From the NCBI RefSeq assembly GCF_021390395.1, contig NZ_JAJUWT010000011.1, forward strand, positions 62,001 through 126,000: a DNA stretch of 64,000 nt, written 5' to 3'. The notes beneath the pieces were generated by a model. The model was not told the DNA's origin, did not search any database, and saw nothing but the letters and a program-made list of their open reading frames with translations. Positions 35,183 through 44,688 of the stretch are shown here, in pieces. The stretch is from Saccharothrix sp. S26 (GTDB taxonomy: Bacteria; Actinomycetota; Actinomycetes; Mycobacteriales; Pseudonocardiaceae). Position 1 is the first letter of the stretch, and the number at the start of each line of letters is the position of its first letter. Position numbers and translations under genes: made by a program.

Positions 35183-36495
35183 AGGCCGATCACCGGGGGT
35201 GCGGCCTTGCGGTCGACGCCGAAGACGTTGTCGTCGTCCTCGAGGTAGCCGGGGCGGTTGCGGTCCTTCTCGCCACCCGCGCCGACACCGGCGACGGGAG
35301 GCGGCGCGGCCATCGGCGCGGCGCCGATCATGCCGGACTGCGGCGTCACCGACTTGGGCGCCTGGAACTGGCTGGTGACGCTGCCGGGGTTGGCGCCGCC
35401 GCGGTCGCCGCCGAGCGCGCCCGTGGAACCACCGGGACCGGCCAGCGGGCCGCCGCCACCGCCACCGGACGCGCCGACGGGCGTGGGCATGACCCCGCGA
35501 CCGGCGAAACCGCCGCGACCGCCGGCGAAGCCACCGCGGCCGAACTGCGCGGACGTGCCGCCGGGGCGCTGGGTGGGCGTGCCGCCGGGGGTGTTCACCA
35601 CGGCCGGGTTGCCGCCACCGGCACCACCGCCGGCGCCGCCGCCGTCGGGCACGGGCGGGGTCGGCGTGACGACCACGGGCGGCGGAGGGGGCGGTGCGAC
35701 CGGGTTGGTCGGCGGGCTGAACGACGGCACGGTCCGGTCGACCTCGTAGGAGTTCAGCTGGAACATCGCCATGACCTCGGCGGCCTGGCGGTGCGTGGCG
35801 TCCGCGGTGACGACCGAGTCGAGCGCGGGCGCGCCGACGTTCTCGATGCCGGTGAACGCGCCGGGCGTGCGCGTGCCGCTGGTGAGCAGGCCGTCGCGCG
35901 GCGCGGGGCCGGACGTGTGGTAGCCCGCGTCCTCGGCGAGCCGGTCGCGGACCAGCGGGGAACGCGTCGGGGCGACCGGGGTGGGGGCGACGGTCACCGG
36001 CCCGTCCGCGACCGGCGTGACGACCGGCGGGGTGGGCGCGGGCGGCGGCATCATCTCGCGGGCCGTCTGGACGTGCTCGATCTCGGTGGCGATGCACTTG
36101 GCCACGTTGTCGGCGTGCTCGCTGGTGTTCAGCGCCCACTTCTCCACCGACTCGAGGGCCTCGCGGGCGCGTTCGGCCGACTCACCGGTCCACGCCAGGC
36201 TGGACCGGCTGATCGCCTTGGCCAGGTACTCCTGCACCTCGCCGAGCGCTTTGCTCACCGCCGCCCAGTCGGCCTGGGCGCTGCTCGCGGCCTTGAGGTC
36301 GACCCCGGTGTTGATCATCTCCCACAGCTGCTGGTGGCTGTAGGTCATCCAGTCGACCTTCTGGCCGAGGTCGGTGGGCTTGCCGTTGCCCTGACCACCG
36401 CCGTTGCCCTGATCACCGCCGTAGCCCTGACCACCGTTGCCGTAGCCCTGGCCACCGCCGTGACCGCGGTTGCCGTCGTGCCTGTTGTCGCCCAT
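35179..36495 (-). CDS. PPE-like WXG protein with long Pro/Gly-rich tail
   Basis: 438 residues. A Gly/Asn/Gln repeat leader (about residues 1-40) precedes a helical PPE-like domain: YSHQQLWEMINTGVDL ... SLAWTGESAERAREAL, with WTG as the WxG turn. The C-terminal half is low complexity (PPPPPP, GGGGGG) and ends GYLEDDDNVFGVD. PPE-like proteins pair with PE-like partners and are exported via EspG; the flanking genes are exactly these. ATG 36495 overlaps the upstream stop by one base (TGATG). Confidence 0.78.
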   Translation of the reverse strand: MGDNRHDGNRGHGGGQGYGNGGQGYGGDQGNGGGQGNGKPTDLGQKVDWMTYSHQQLWEMINTGVDLKAASSAQADWAAVSKALGEVQEYLAKAISRSSLAWTGESAERAREALESVEKWALNTSEHADNVAKCIATEIEHVQTAREMMPPPAPTPPVVTPVADGPVTVAPTPVAPTRSPLVRDRLAEDAGYHTSGPAPRDGLLTSGTRTPGAFTGIENVGAPALDSVVTADATHRQAAEVMAMFQLNSYEVDRTVPSFSPPTNPVAPPPPPPVVVTPTPPVPDGGGAGGGAGGGNPAVVNTPGGTPTQRPGGTSAQFGRGGFAGGRGGFAGRGVMPTPVGASGGGGGGPLAGPGGSTGALGGDRGGANPGSVTSQFQAPKSVTPQSGMIGAAPMAAPPPVAGVGAGGEKDRNRPGYLEDDDNVFGVDRKAAPPVIGL

Positions 36496-37121
36496 CAGCC
36501 CTTGGCCTCCCCCGCGGACCCGAAGGCGTCCGCGGCTTCGTCATCGGCCCGTTCCAGGTTCCGCGCCGCGTCGCGGATGGTCTGCTCGACCTCGAAGAGC
36601 ACCTGCATGAAGTCGCCGATCACGTTGACCGCCGACTCCTCGTTGCCCACCGCCACCTCGCGCAGCCGCCTGCTGATCGCGTCGCTGACCCAGTTGTTGC
36701 CGAACTTGAGCTCGACGTCGAGGTTGTTGACCGCCCGGCTGTGCACGGAGTCGACCAGGCCGCGGGCCTGCGAGATGAGCTTGAGCAGGTCGTCGACGCC
36801 CTGCTTGTCCAGGTCGAGCTGGACGGACTCCTTGTCCACCGCGCCCAGCGCGGTGGTGGCCTTGTCCAGGTCGGTCTGCGCGGCCGTCGCGAAGCTCTCC
36901 ACGACGGGCTTGGCCGTCCCGGGCTCGGCCGCGCCGGGTGCGGGCAGGGTGACGGTCGCGCCGGCGTCGGCGGGCGGTGGGGCGACCGGTGGCGCGGTCA
37001 CGGGTGGTGGCACCACCGGCGCGTCCGCCGCGACGGCGGGCTGCGCCGTCGACGGCGTGAAGCCGGGCGGGACCTGCACCGTCGGCGCTCCCGCGAGTGG
37101 GACCGTGTTCCCGTCGCTCAT
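36495..37121 (-). CDS. PE-like helical partner protein with Pro-rich N-terminus
   Basis: A 208-residue protein: a Pro/Ala-rich first 80 residues, then long helices (TAAQTDLDKATTALGAVDKE, FMQVLFEVEQTIRDAARNLE). It is not a canonical PE domain (no N-terminal PE dipeptide), but position upstream of a PPE-like gene and the helical hairpin suggest the equivalent partner. ATG 37121 follows GGGGT at five bases. First gene of the espG operon, about 5.5 kb from the main type VII locus. Confidence 0.6.
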   Translation of the reverse strand: MSDGNTVPLAGAPTVQVPPGFTPSTAQPAVAADAPVVPPPVTAPPVAPPPADAGATVTLPAPGAAEPGTAKPVVESFATAAQTDLDKATTALGAVDKESVQLDLDKQGVDDLLKLISQARGLVDSVHSRAVNNLDVELKFGNNWVSDAISRRLREVAVGNEESAVNVIGDFMQVLFEVEQTIRDAARNLERADDEAADAFGSAGEAKG

Positions 37122-37254
37122 CACTACCCCCTGCACTGCGCTTCGCCGCGGGCTCACCGCGCGTTAGCCGACGACGAGAAGAAACCAGGCGTTCCGGACG
37201 CCCTCCTTAGATGTACCGGGAAGCCCGTTCGGTTCCAAGCCGCCGACCAGAGGC

Positions 37255-37932
37255 TTAGCGAAGATGTGAGTCGAACCAGTTCAAGGCCCGCTGCCAGGCC
37301 TCCGCGCTGGCCTCGGGCGTGGTGTCGAACCGGTGGCTGGTGTGGGCGAACCGGACCACGTCGGTCGCCACGGGCGCGGCGGCCGCCGCGTCGCGCAACT
37401 TCTCCACGTCGCTGAACGGGATCTCGGCGTCGTCGTCGCCGTACAGGCCCAGCCACGGGCAGGTCAGCTCCTCCGCGACCTCCACCAGCGACGGCAGCCC
37501 TTCGGCCAGCGGTTCCAGGATCCCACCGCCGCCGACGGTCACCGCGGCACCGATGGTTCGGCTTCCCGCAACCACCATCGCGACCGATCCGCCCAGGTCG
37601 AAGCCCATGACGCCCATGCGGTCCTGGCTCACGCCCCGCTGGCCCAACCAGACGAACGCGACGTCGGTGTCGGCCAGCACGGCATCGCCGGACAGCCCGC
37701 TCACCATGGCGGGCGCCTCGTCGCCGGACACCTCGTCGTAGAGGTGCGGCGCGACCGCCAGCCACCCCTCGGCCGCGAGCGAGCCGACCAACCCGCGCAC
37801 GGTGTCGGTCACGCCGCGCGCCTCGTGCAGCACGACCAGGCCGCCGCGGACGGCGTTCTCCGGCTCGGCGACGGTCAGCCGCAGCTCGCGGCCGTCGGTG
37901 AGGGAGAGCGTCTCGGTGCGGGTAGCAGTCAT
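37255..37932 (-). CDS. Dienelactone-hydrolase-family protein with altered nucleophile
   Basis: A 225-residue alpha/beta hydrolase of the DLH family: LVVLHEARGVTDTVR, DDDAEIPF (acid) and HTSHRF (His). The nucleophile elbow, normally GxCxGG or GxSxGG, reads GFDLGG, so Asp takes the place of Cys/Ser. The enzyme may be inactive as an esterase or act through an aspartyl ester as haloalkane dehalogenases do. Start ATG 37932. Divergent from pat. Confidence 0.8.
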   Translation of the reverse strand: MTATRTETLSLTDGRELRLTVAEPENAVRGGLVVLHEARGVTDTVRGLVGSLAAEGWLAVAPHLYDEVSGDEAPAMVSGLSGDAVLADTDVAFVWLGQRGVSQDRMGVMGFDLGGSVAMVVAGSRTIGAAVTVGGGGILEPLAEGLPSLVEVAEELTCPWLGLYGDDDAEIPFSDVEKLRDAAAAAPVATDVVRFAHTSHRFDTTPEASAEAWQRALNWFDSHLR

Positions 37933-38053
37933 GGCCCAACCCTTCCACGTGGGGGTGAACGGCAGTCAACGTGAGCATCCGTACGGCAGGTATGCCCCAT
38001 CCGGGTCTATCACCGGATAACGTCCGGCCCAGAACCCCGAAGGGAGCCCTTGG

Positions 38054-39121
38054 ATGACCGTGCGAACCCGCGCCGACCTGGTCGCGCTGCCCGGATACGT
38101 GCCCGGTAGGACGATCCCCGGCGCGATCAAGCTGGCCAGCAACGAGGTGTCGGCCGGACCGCTGCCCAGCGTGGTGCGGGCGATCGCGGACGCGGCCACC
38201 GCCGTGAACCGCTACCCCGACAACGCCGCCACCGACCTCGTGGCGCGACTGGCGGACAAGCTCGACGTGGCCGCCGACCAGGTGGCCGTCGGCTGCGGCT
38301 CGGTGACGTTGTGCCAGCAGCTCGTGCAGGCGACCTGCACCGAGGCCGACGAGGTGGTGTTCGCGTGGCGCTCGTTCGAGGCGTACCCGATCATCTCCGC
38401 GGTCGTCGGCGCGCGGCAGACCAGGGTGCCGCTGACCGCGGGCCACGGCCTGGACCTGGACGCGATGGCCGACGCGATCACGCCGGCCACCCGGCTGGTG
38501 TTCGTGTGCAACCCGAACAACCCGACCGGGACGGCGTTGCGCGCGGCGGACATCGAGCGGTTCATCGAGCGCGTGCCGTCGGACGTGCTGGTGGTGATCG
38601 ACGAGGCGTACAAGGAGTTCGTGGACGACGCGGACGTGCCCGACGGCGTGGAGCTGGCCAAGGCGCAGTGGGCCGCGGGCCGGGACAACGTGGCCGTGCT
38701 GCGCACGTTCTCCAAGGCCTACGGGCTGGCCGGGCTGCGCGTCGGGTACGCGGTGGCGTCGCCCGCGGTGGCCGAGACGCTGCGCAAGGTCTACGTGCCG
38801 TTCAGCGTGAACGCCCTGGCGCAGGTCGCGGCGGTGGCGTCGCTGGACGCCGAGGCCGAGCTGATGGCGCGCTGCCGGGCGATCGTGGCCGAGCGGGCCA
38901 GGGTGCGCGGCGAGCTGCTGGCCGCCGGGTTCGAGGTGCCCGAGTCGCAGGCGAACTTCGTCTGGCTGCCGCTGGGCGAGCGGACCGCCGCGTTCAACGA
39001 GCACTGCCTGGCGCACAAGGTGGTCGTGCGGGCGTTCGCGGGCGACGGCGCGCGCGTCACGATCGGCGAGCCCGAGGAGAACGACGCCTTCCTGGCCGCG
39101 GCCAAGTCCTTCGAGGGCTGA
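38054..39121 (+). CDS. pat: Aromatic amino acid aminotransferase (HisC/Pat family)
   Basis: 355 residues, PLP fold type I. Motifs: [31 protein letters not shown], the PLP Lys in [16 protein letters not shown], and the C-terminal Arg in [11 protein letters not shown]. The HisC-like length and [13 protein letters not shown] start fit phenylalanine aminotransferase Pat (Rv3772-like), which transaminates phenylpyruvate or 4-hydroxyphenylpyruvate. The alternative is histidinol-phosphate aminotransferase. It would act after TyrA, encoded at the other end of this window. Confidence 0.85.
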   Translation: MTVRTRADLVALPGYVPGRTIPGAIKLASNEVSAGPLPSVVRAIADAATAVNRYPDNAATDLVARLADKLDVAADQVAVGCGSVTLCQQLVQATCTEADEVVFAWRSFEAYPIISAVVGARQTRVPLTAGHGLDLDAMADAITPATRLVFVCNPNNPTGTALRAADIERFIERVPSDVLVVIDEAYKEFVDDADVPDGVELAKAQWAAGRDNVAVLRTFSKAYGLAGLRVGYAVASPAVAETLRKVYVPFSVNALAQVAAVASLDAEAELMARCRAIVAERARVRGELLAAGFEVPESQANFVWLPLGERTAAFNEHCLAHKVVVRAFAGDGARVTIGEPEENDAFLAAAKSFEG

Positions 39122-39125
39122 GCCC

Positions 39126-39875
39126 TCAGCGGGTGAGCAGCTGGACGATGGCCACGACTCCCACCACGACGATCACCGCGCGCAGCGCGGCCGGTGGGAG
39201 TCGGCGGCCGACCTTCGCGCCGAGCTGGCCGCCGATGACCGAGCCGACCGCCAGCAGCACCACGGCCAACCACGCCACGTCGGCGATGAAGATGAACAAC
39301 ACGCCCGCGACCAGGTTCACGAACGCGGTCAGCACGTTCTTCAGGGCGTTCATCCGCTGGATGTGCTCGCTCATCAGCACGCCCATCAGGCCCATGACCA
39401 GCACGCCCTGCGCCGCGCCGAAGTAGCCGCCGTAGATGCCCGCGAGGAACACGCCGATCCACAGCGCCACGCCGCCGTGCTCGTGGCGTTCCCGTTCGGC
39501 GAGCTTGCGGTTGAGCCACGGCTGGGCGATCACCAGCACCAGCGCGATGGCGATCAGCACCGGCACGATCGCGGAGAACGCGTCCTCCGGCAGCACGACG
39601 AGCAGGATCGCGCCGACCACGCCGCCCAGCACCGAGGCGGGCAGCAGCCGCTTCACCCGGCCCGCCTGCCCGGTCAGCTCGCGCCGGTAGCCCCACGCGC
39701 CGCTGAGCGAGCCGGGCACCAGGCCGAGGCTGTTCGACACGTTGGCCACCACCGGCGGGTAGCCGACGGCCAGCAGCACCGGGAACGTCACCAGGGTGCC
39801 GGACCCGACCACGGTGTTGATCCCACCGGCGAACACACCGGCCAGGACGACGACGATCGCCTCCAGCGTCGTCAC
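39126..39875 (-). CDS. TSUP-family membrane transporter (TauE/SafE-like)
   Basis: A 249-residue integral membrane protein with about seven to eight helices in two halves; motifs GGINTVVGSGTLVTFPVLLA and GIYGGYFGAAQGVLVMGL are the duplicated signatures of TSUP permeases, thought to export sulfite, sulfoacetate or similar anions. GTG 39875 has GGGGAG seven bases upstream; GTG 39881 is an alternative. It ends 4 bp from the convergent pat gene. Confidence 0.85.
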   Translation of the reverse strand: MTTLEAIVVVLAGVFAGGINTVVGSGTLVTFPVLLAVGYPPVVANVSNSLGLVPGSLSGAWGYRRELTGQAGRVKRLLPASVLGGVVGAILLVVLPEDAFSAIVPVLIAIALVLVIAQPWLNRKLAERERHEHGGVALWIGVFLAGIYGGYFGAAQGVLVMGLMGVLMSEHIQRMNALKNVLTAFVNLVAGVLFIFIADVAWLAVVLLAVGSVIGGQLGAKVGRRLPPAALRAVIVVVGVVAIVQLLTR

Positions 39876-39987
39876 GGCCACTCTCCCCTGGTCTCGCGGT
39901 TTGGTCAGCGACGCTAACACCGCGACCGGCCGGTCGCGGTGTGGCACTTGCGACACCGCGACCCGCCGGCCCTAGGGTCGGGGGTGA

Positions 39988-40926
39988 TCAGCCGACCTTG
40001 CGCAACGTGTACCCGTCCGACAGCCCGGTGCCGGTGACGAGCGTGCCCAGGTCGCCGTCGACCACGTAGCTGCCGCGCGGCGAGCGCGCGATCGTGGTGG
40101 GTTCGTCGTCGCCCCACGGTGCGACGCGGTGGGTGGTTCGGGCGGTGCGCCAGCCGTCGGTGGAGCGCAGCACGCTGACGGCCGCCTCGCCCGGCGCGCC
40201 GAGGGAGTTGGTGACCGCGGCGAGCGAGCCGTCCGGGCGCAGGTCCATGCCGTCGCCGCCGACCAGCGGCCGGTCCAGGGCCACCTCGGAGACCCGACCC
40301 GACTCGGTGATCTTGAACAACGCGCCCGTGTCGTAGCGGACGGCGAGCGCGAAACCGCCGGGGTGCCAGACGATCCCGTTCAGGCCGATGGTGTCGCTCG
40401 CGAACCGCGGGTCGCGGGCCAGCACGGTGGCGCGGCCGTCGCGGTCGACCCGGTAGAGCGCGTCGGCGGCCGGGTCGGTGACGTAGGCGTTGCCCTCGCG
40501 GTCGACGGCGACGTCGTTGGCGCTGTGCCGGCCGGGGCCGATGGCGAGGTCGACCACGTGCACCGGACGCCCGGTGGCGAGGTCGAAGACGCCGAGGCCG
40601 GACGCCTTGTAGGTGGTGTCCGGTGTGGACCGGCGGCCCACCCCCATGTCGCCGTACGCGACGTAGATGCGGCCGCGGGCCACGTGGACGCCGAAGGTGG
40701 ACACCATCCGGGGGTCGCTGACCAGGGTCCGGGTGGTGCCGTCGCGGACGACCTCCACGGTGCCGCGGCGCAGCGAGGTGAGCAGGAAGCCGTGCCGCAG
40801 CGGGTCCCAGGCGATGCCCTCGGGGTGCAGTTCGGCGGATCGGCCGGTGATCACGTCCGGCGCGGGCGCGGCGGCGGCGGGCGTGGCGGTGAGGATCACC
40901 AGCGCGAAGACCATCAGGAAACGCAT
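39988..40926 (-). CDS. Secreted SMP-30/gluconolactonase-like beta-propeller
   Basis: 312 residues: signal peptide about residues 1-19 (ending TPAAAA), then six-bladed-propeller repeats such as HPEGIAWDPLRHGFLLTSL, SANDVAVDREGNAYVTDPAA and GLNGIVWHPGGFALAV. SMP-30-like proteins bind divalent metal and hydrolyse lactones; the conserved Glu (HPEGIA) and Asn/Asp (SANDVA, LNGIVW) metal ligands are recognisable. Divergent from a MarR regulator across a palindromic operator. Confidence 0.8.
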   Translation of the reverse strand: MRFLMVFALVILTATPAAAAPAPDVITGRSAELHPEGIAWDPLRHGFLLTSLRRGTVEVVRDGTTRTLVSDPRMVSTFGVHVARGRIYVAYGDMGVGRRSTPDTTYKASGLGVFDLATGRPVHVVDLAIGPGRHSANDVAVDREGNAYVTDPAADALYRVDRDGRATVLARDPRFASDTIGLNGIVWHPGGFALAVRYDTGALFKITESGRVSEVALDRPLVGGDGMDLRPDGSLAAVTNSLGAPGEAAVSVLRSTDGWRTARTTHRVAPWGDDEPTTIARSPRGSYVVDGDLGTLVTGTGLSDGYTLRKVG

Positions 40927-40966
40927 GACGCTCCGTCCACTTGTTGAAGTACGAGGACGAAGTTAG

Positions 40967-40980
40967 ATCAGAGCTCTGAT
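40967..40980. promoter_or_regulatory. 14-bp perfect palindrome between divergent genes
   Basis: ATCAGAGCTCTGAT lies between the propeller gene and the divergent marR gene, a size and place typical of a MarR dimer operator controlling both. Confidence 0.65.
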
Positions 40981-41015
40981 ATCCGTCAACGCACTTTACG
41001 ATCGGGGGCATGGGC

Positions 41016-41444
41016 ATGCCGTTCGAGGAGCGCCTGGGCGGCGACATCAAGCGGGTCGAGCACGAGCTGATGCTGGTGAAGCAGCAGGCCGTGCGACCGG
41101 CGGGGCTGACCGTGGCGCAGTACGCGGCGCTGCTGGTGCTCAACGACCACCCCGGCGTGTCGGCCGCCGAGCTGGCCCGCCGCTGCCGCGTCACGCCGCA
41201 GACGATGACCACGATCCTGCGCAACCTGGAGGCGGCCGACCTGATCGCCCGCGTGCCGCACGAGGTGCACCGCAACGTGCTGGAGACGCGCCTGACCGAC
41301 GCCGGGCGCGCGGCGTTCGAGGTGGCCGACGCGCGGGCGTCCGCCGTCGAACGGCGGCTCGCCGACGAGTTCAGCGCGGACGAGCGGGAGACCCTGCGCG
41401 CCCTGCTGGCCCGCTGCTCGAAGGTCCTGACCGACCGGGGGTGA
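41016..41444 (+). CDS. MarR-family transcriptional regulator
   Basis: 142 residues with a winged-helix core: TVAQYAALLVLNDHPGVSAA, ELARRCRVTPQTMTTILRNL (recognition helix) and the wing VPHEVHRNVLETRLTDAG. ATG 41016 is preferred to ATG 41010 because GGGGG (41004-41008) is then seven bases away. It probably represses itself and the divergent propeller gene through the 40967-40980 palindrome. Confidence 0.9.
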   Translation: MPFEERLGGDIKRVEHELMLVKQQAVRPAGLTVAQYAALLVLNDHPGVSAAELARRCRVTPQTMTTILRNLEAADLIARVPHEVHRNVLETRLTDAGRAAFEVADARASAVERRLADEFSADERETLRALLARCSKVLTDRG

Positions 41445-41498
41445 CGGCCCCGCGCCGGGAGGTCGTGCTCGACCACCCGGCGGGGGCAGTGGCGGGGG

Positions 41499-42401
41499 TC
41501 AGCCCAGGTTGTTGGTGTCGAACGTGTTGCAGCGCGCCGGGTCGCCGGTCTGGTAGCCGGTCGAGTACCACTTCTGGCGCTGCGCCGACGTGCCGTGGGT
41601 GAACTTGGTCGTGTCGACGTGACCGCCGCCCAGCTCGCCCTGGATGAAGTCGTCGCCGATGCGGGACGCCGCGTCCAGCGCCGCGTTCACGTCGTCCTGC
41701 GTCACGCCGGTGATCAGCGGCTGGCCGGACGCGGTCGGCACGGTCTCCGCGTGGTTGGCCCAGGCGCCCGCGTAGCAGTCGGCCTGCAGCTCCAACCGCA
41801 CCGAGCCCGACGTGGGCCCGGACTCGTGGCCCACCCGGTCGGACGTGCCGAGCAGGTTCTGCACGTGGTGGCCGTACTCGTGGGCCAGGATGTAAGCCTC
41901 GACGAACGGCCCGCCGGTCGCGCCGAACTTCTGCTGCATCTCCCGGAAGAAGCCCAGGTCGATGTAGACCTGCGAGTCGGCCGGGCAGTAGAACGGCCCC
42001 ACCGCGGACGACGCGCTGCCGCAGCGGGTCGACACGCTGCCGGAGAAGAAGTTCGTCTGCGCGGGCTGGTAGGTCTTGCCCGAGCGGGCGAACTGGTCGG
42101 TCCAGTAGCCCTGGATCGAGTTGATGAACGCCACCGCGCGGCAGTCCGACTCGCGGTTGGCGTCCGCGCCGGTCCGGCACTTCTCCTTGATGGCCTCGGA
42201 CCCGACCTGCTGGCCCTGGCCGACGTCGTTGAACCCGGAGCCGGTCGGCAACTGCCCGCCGCCGCCGAGCTGCGAGAGCACGAAGTACAGGATCAGACCG
42301 ACGATCCCGAGCCCTCCGCCGCCGAGGGCGACCCGTCCGCCGACACCGCGCTGGTCGCTGACCTGTGACGTGTCGAGCTCGGCGTTCTCGTTGAACTGCA
42401 C
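41499..42401 (-). CDS. Neutral zinc metallopeptidase (YpfJ-like)
   Basis: 300 residues: cytoplasmic Asn/Gln-rich N-terminus, one transmembrane helix (about residues 28-50), then the extracellular domain with AYILAHEYGHHVQNLLG, a HExxH zinc site, and downstream LELQADCYAGAWA giving the third ligand. PF04228 family members are about 290 residues. GTG 42401 has GGGAGGA about seven bases upstream. Substrates are unknown. Confidence 0.88.
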   Translation of the reverse strand: MQFNENAELDTSQVSDQRGVGGRVALGGGGLGIVGLILYFVLSQLGGGGQLPTGSGFNDVGQGQQVGSEAIKEKCRTGADANRESDCRAVAFINSIQGYWTDQFARSGKTYQPAQTNFFSGSVSTRCGSASSAVGPFYCPADSQVYIDLGFFREMQQKFGATGGPFVEAYILAHEYGHHVQNLLGTSDRVGHESGPTSGSVRLELQADCYAGAWANHAETVPTASGQPLITGVTQDDVNAALDAASRIGDDFIQGELGGGHVDTTKFTHGTSAQRQKWYSTGYQTGDPARCNTFDTNNLG

Positions 42402-42954
42402 CGTGCGTCCTCCCAGCCTGAGCACCGAACCCGGACATAGCAAGCCCCGGGTGCGGGGCCCGACGTCGGGGCACCGCACCCGGGTTTTCCCATGTGGAAG
42501 TGACGAAAACCTGCGTGACGGGGTCGGCGTGGACCGCGGTCGGCGCCGACGGTGGAGACGGCGCCCTGATACCTACCGGGTCAACATCGTCAAGCGCGGC
42601 GATGGCACCGGTGGCGCCTTGCGCTCGAAACCCCGTCGGAACCGCTCACGTTCGCGATCGGGCCGGTCTGGAGACCGCTCCGCCCGCGGGGTCGCGGTTC
42701 GCACGCGGGTCGTCACCGCGAGGACTTACCTGCACCGCACCACCTACCCCTTCCGGGCGTGCCGCCGGCGGGTCAGCTCGGGTTCCGCCGGTGGCAGGTC
42801 CTGCGTCGAGCATGCGCCTGTTCAGCGCGATGCACAACCCGGACGGAAGCCCCTGAACTGGTGAAATGAGATTCATCCGGCTCGGTGGGGCGGTGGTGGC
42901 GGTCCGTGCGCGCGGTGAGCGGACCCATGGGCAGCCCGCTCACCGCGCGTGACG
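42402..42954. other. Gene-free gap with one strong hairpin
   Basis: No convincing gene on either strand; open frames here have arginine/proline-rich translations typical of non-coding high-GC DNA. CCCGGGTGCGG (42446-42456) and CCGCACCCGGG (42474-42484) form an 11-bp stem followed by TTTT on the plus strand, a terminator-like structure with no obvious plus-strand gene just before it. Confidence 0.5.
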
Positions 42955-44688
42955 TCACGGGGTCGTGGTGATGCGGCCGAGCGCCGGCGGGGCCGTGTTC
43001 GGGTTCGCCGCCAGGTAGGCCGCGAACGCGTCCAGGTCGATGCCGCCGCCGGTGATCGCGGTGCCGCCGGTGAACGCGCTGAAGCCGTCACCGCCGCCCT
43101 GCAGGAAGCTGTTGATCGTGACGCGGTAGCTCGCGTTCGGGTCCAACGGCGTCCCGTTCAGCACGATGTTCGACACCTTCGAGCCGATCGGCGCGGACGC
43201 CGACCACGAGTAGGTCAGGCCGGCCGACGGCTGGAGGATGATCTGCCGCTGCGCGCCGTTCACGACCTGCCACTGCTGCTCCAGCGCCGCCTTGAGCTGC
43301 GTGCCGGTCAACGTGACCGTCTGCAGGATGTTGCCGAACGGCTGCACGGTGAACGCCTCGCCGTAGGTCACCACGCCGTTGCCCTCGCCCGCGGGCGACG
43401 ACGCGTAGGTGAGGTCGGCGCGCACGCCGCCCGGGTTCATCAGCGCGAGCACCGCGCCGTTGCCCGTGGTGGCGGCCAGTTGCCCGTCGGCGATCAGGTT
43501 GCCCAGCGCGGACTCGCCCGCCGCGTTCTGCGCCCGCAGGACGTCCTGCGCGATGGTGCCGATCGGGCGGTTCGCGATCGGGCCCGACTTGGACTTGGCC
43601 AGGTCGATGATGTCCTGGACGTCGTCGTCCGGGTCGACGGTCTTGGTCACCACGTGGTTGCGGGCGACCGTGGCCGAGCGGATGACCTCGCGGGTCCGCT
43701 TGTCGATCTTCAGGTCGACCACGGACAGCTCGCGGCCGAACGCCAGGCCCTCGATGAACGGGCGCGGGTTGCCCGCCGGGTCGATGACCGTGCAGTTGTA
43801 GTGCTGGTGGCTGTGGCCGGAGAACACCGCGTCGATCTTCGGGCTGACCTGCTCGGCGATCTTGCGGCCGGGGCCGCCCGCGACCGTGCGGCAGTCGTCG
43901 GGGCCGCCGCCGGAGGTGTTGTCGCCCTGGTGGACCAGCAGCACGATCGACTTCACGCCGAGCCAGTTGAGCAGGTCGGCGTACCGGTTGGCGGCGGCGA
44001 TCTCGTCGCCGAACTCCAGCTCCTTGATGCCGTTGGGGTCGACCAGGATCGGCACGTCCTTCAGCGGCATGCCGATGAACCCGATCGGCACGCCGTCGCG
44101 GAACTCCACCCAGAACGGCGGCAGCGCCGGCCGGTCGTTGGCGGCGAGGGTGACGTTCGCGCCGAGGATCGGGAAGCGCGCGCCCTCGTAGCTCTCGCGG
44201 AACTGGCAGCCGTCGGCCGGGTGGCAGCCGCCGCGCTGCATCCGCAGCAGCTCGCGGTAGCCCTCGTCGAACTCGTGGTTGCCGGCCGCGGTGGCGTCCA
44301 TGCCGACCTTGTTGAGGACCTCGACCGTCGGCTCGTCGTGGAACAGCGCCGACACGATCGGGGACGCGCCGATCAGGTCGCCCTGGCCGACGACCACCGA
44401 GTTGCGCACCTCGGCCTGGAGGTTGCGGATGTGGGTGGCGTTGTAGGCGGCGCCGCCCGCCTCGACCTGCGTGCCGTCCGACAGCGTGACGCGGCCCGAG
44501 GAGCCCGTGGGCGGCTCGATGTTGCCGTGCAGGTCGTTGATGCCGATCAGGCGGACGTCGACGGTGCGGGCCGGTCGGTCGTCCTTGTCGGCCGTCGCCG
44601 GGTTCGGCACGAACGTGACCGCCAGCGCGGCCGCCGCCGTGACCGCGAGCGCGGCGGAGCGCTGCGCGGTGCGTCTGAACGAGGTCAT
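42955..44688 (-). CDS. Secreted 5'-nucleotidase/2',3'-cyclic phosphodiesterase (UshA family)
   Basis: 577 residues with signal peptide (about 1-33). The metallophosphatase domain shows INDLHGN, GNHEFDEGY, and GHSHQHY; the C-terminal 5'-nucleotidase domain shows ALMNPGGVRADL, EAFTVQPFGN and the substrate-stacking-type GGDGFSAF near the end. It hydrolyses nucleotides outside the membrane for phosphate or nucleoside scavenging. No LPxTG or C-terminal anchor. Divergent from a MarR gene. Confidence 0.92.
   Translation of the reverse strand: MTSFRRTAQRSAALAVTAAAALAVTFVPNPATADKDDRPARTVDVRLIGINDLHGNIEPPTGSSGRVTLSDGTQVEAGGAAYNATHIRNLQAEVRNSVVVGQGDLIGASPIVSALFHDEPTVEVLNKVGMDATAAGNHEFDEGYRELLRMQRGGCHPADGCQFRESYEGARFPILGANVTLAANDRPALPPFWVEFRDGVPIGFIGMPLKDVPILVDPNGIKELEFGDEIAAANRYADLLNWLGVKSIVLLVHQGDNTSGGGPDDCRTVAGGPGRKIAEQVSPKIDAVFSGHSHQHYNCTVIDPAGNPRPFIEGLAFGRELSVVDLKIDKRTREVIRSATVARNHVVTKTVDPDDDVQDIIDLAKSKSGPIANRPIGTIAQDVLRAQNAAGESALGNLIADGQLAATTGNGAVLALMNPGGVRADLTYASSPAGEGNGVVTYGEAFTVQPFGNILQTVTLTGTQLKAALEQQWQVVNGAQRQIILQPSAGLTYSWSASAPIGSKVSNIVLNGTPLDPNASYRVTINSFLQGGGDGFSAFTGGTAITGGGIDLDAFAAYLAANPNTAPPALGRITTTP

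Noticed and set aside
36360..36480. GGCCAGGGC-type repeats at the start of the PPE-like gene as a DNA repeat array
   Set aside because: They encode the Gly/Gln/Asn-rich leader of the protein and stay in frame, so they are coding low complexity.
42494..42856. Possible 120-residue plus-strand gene
   Set aside because: No ribosome-binding site and a random-looking composition; nothing recognisable.
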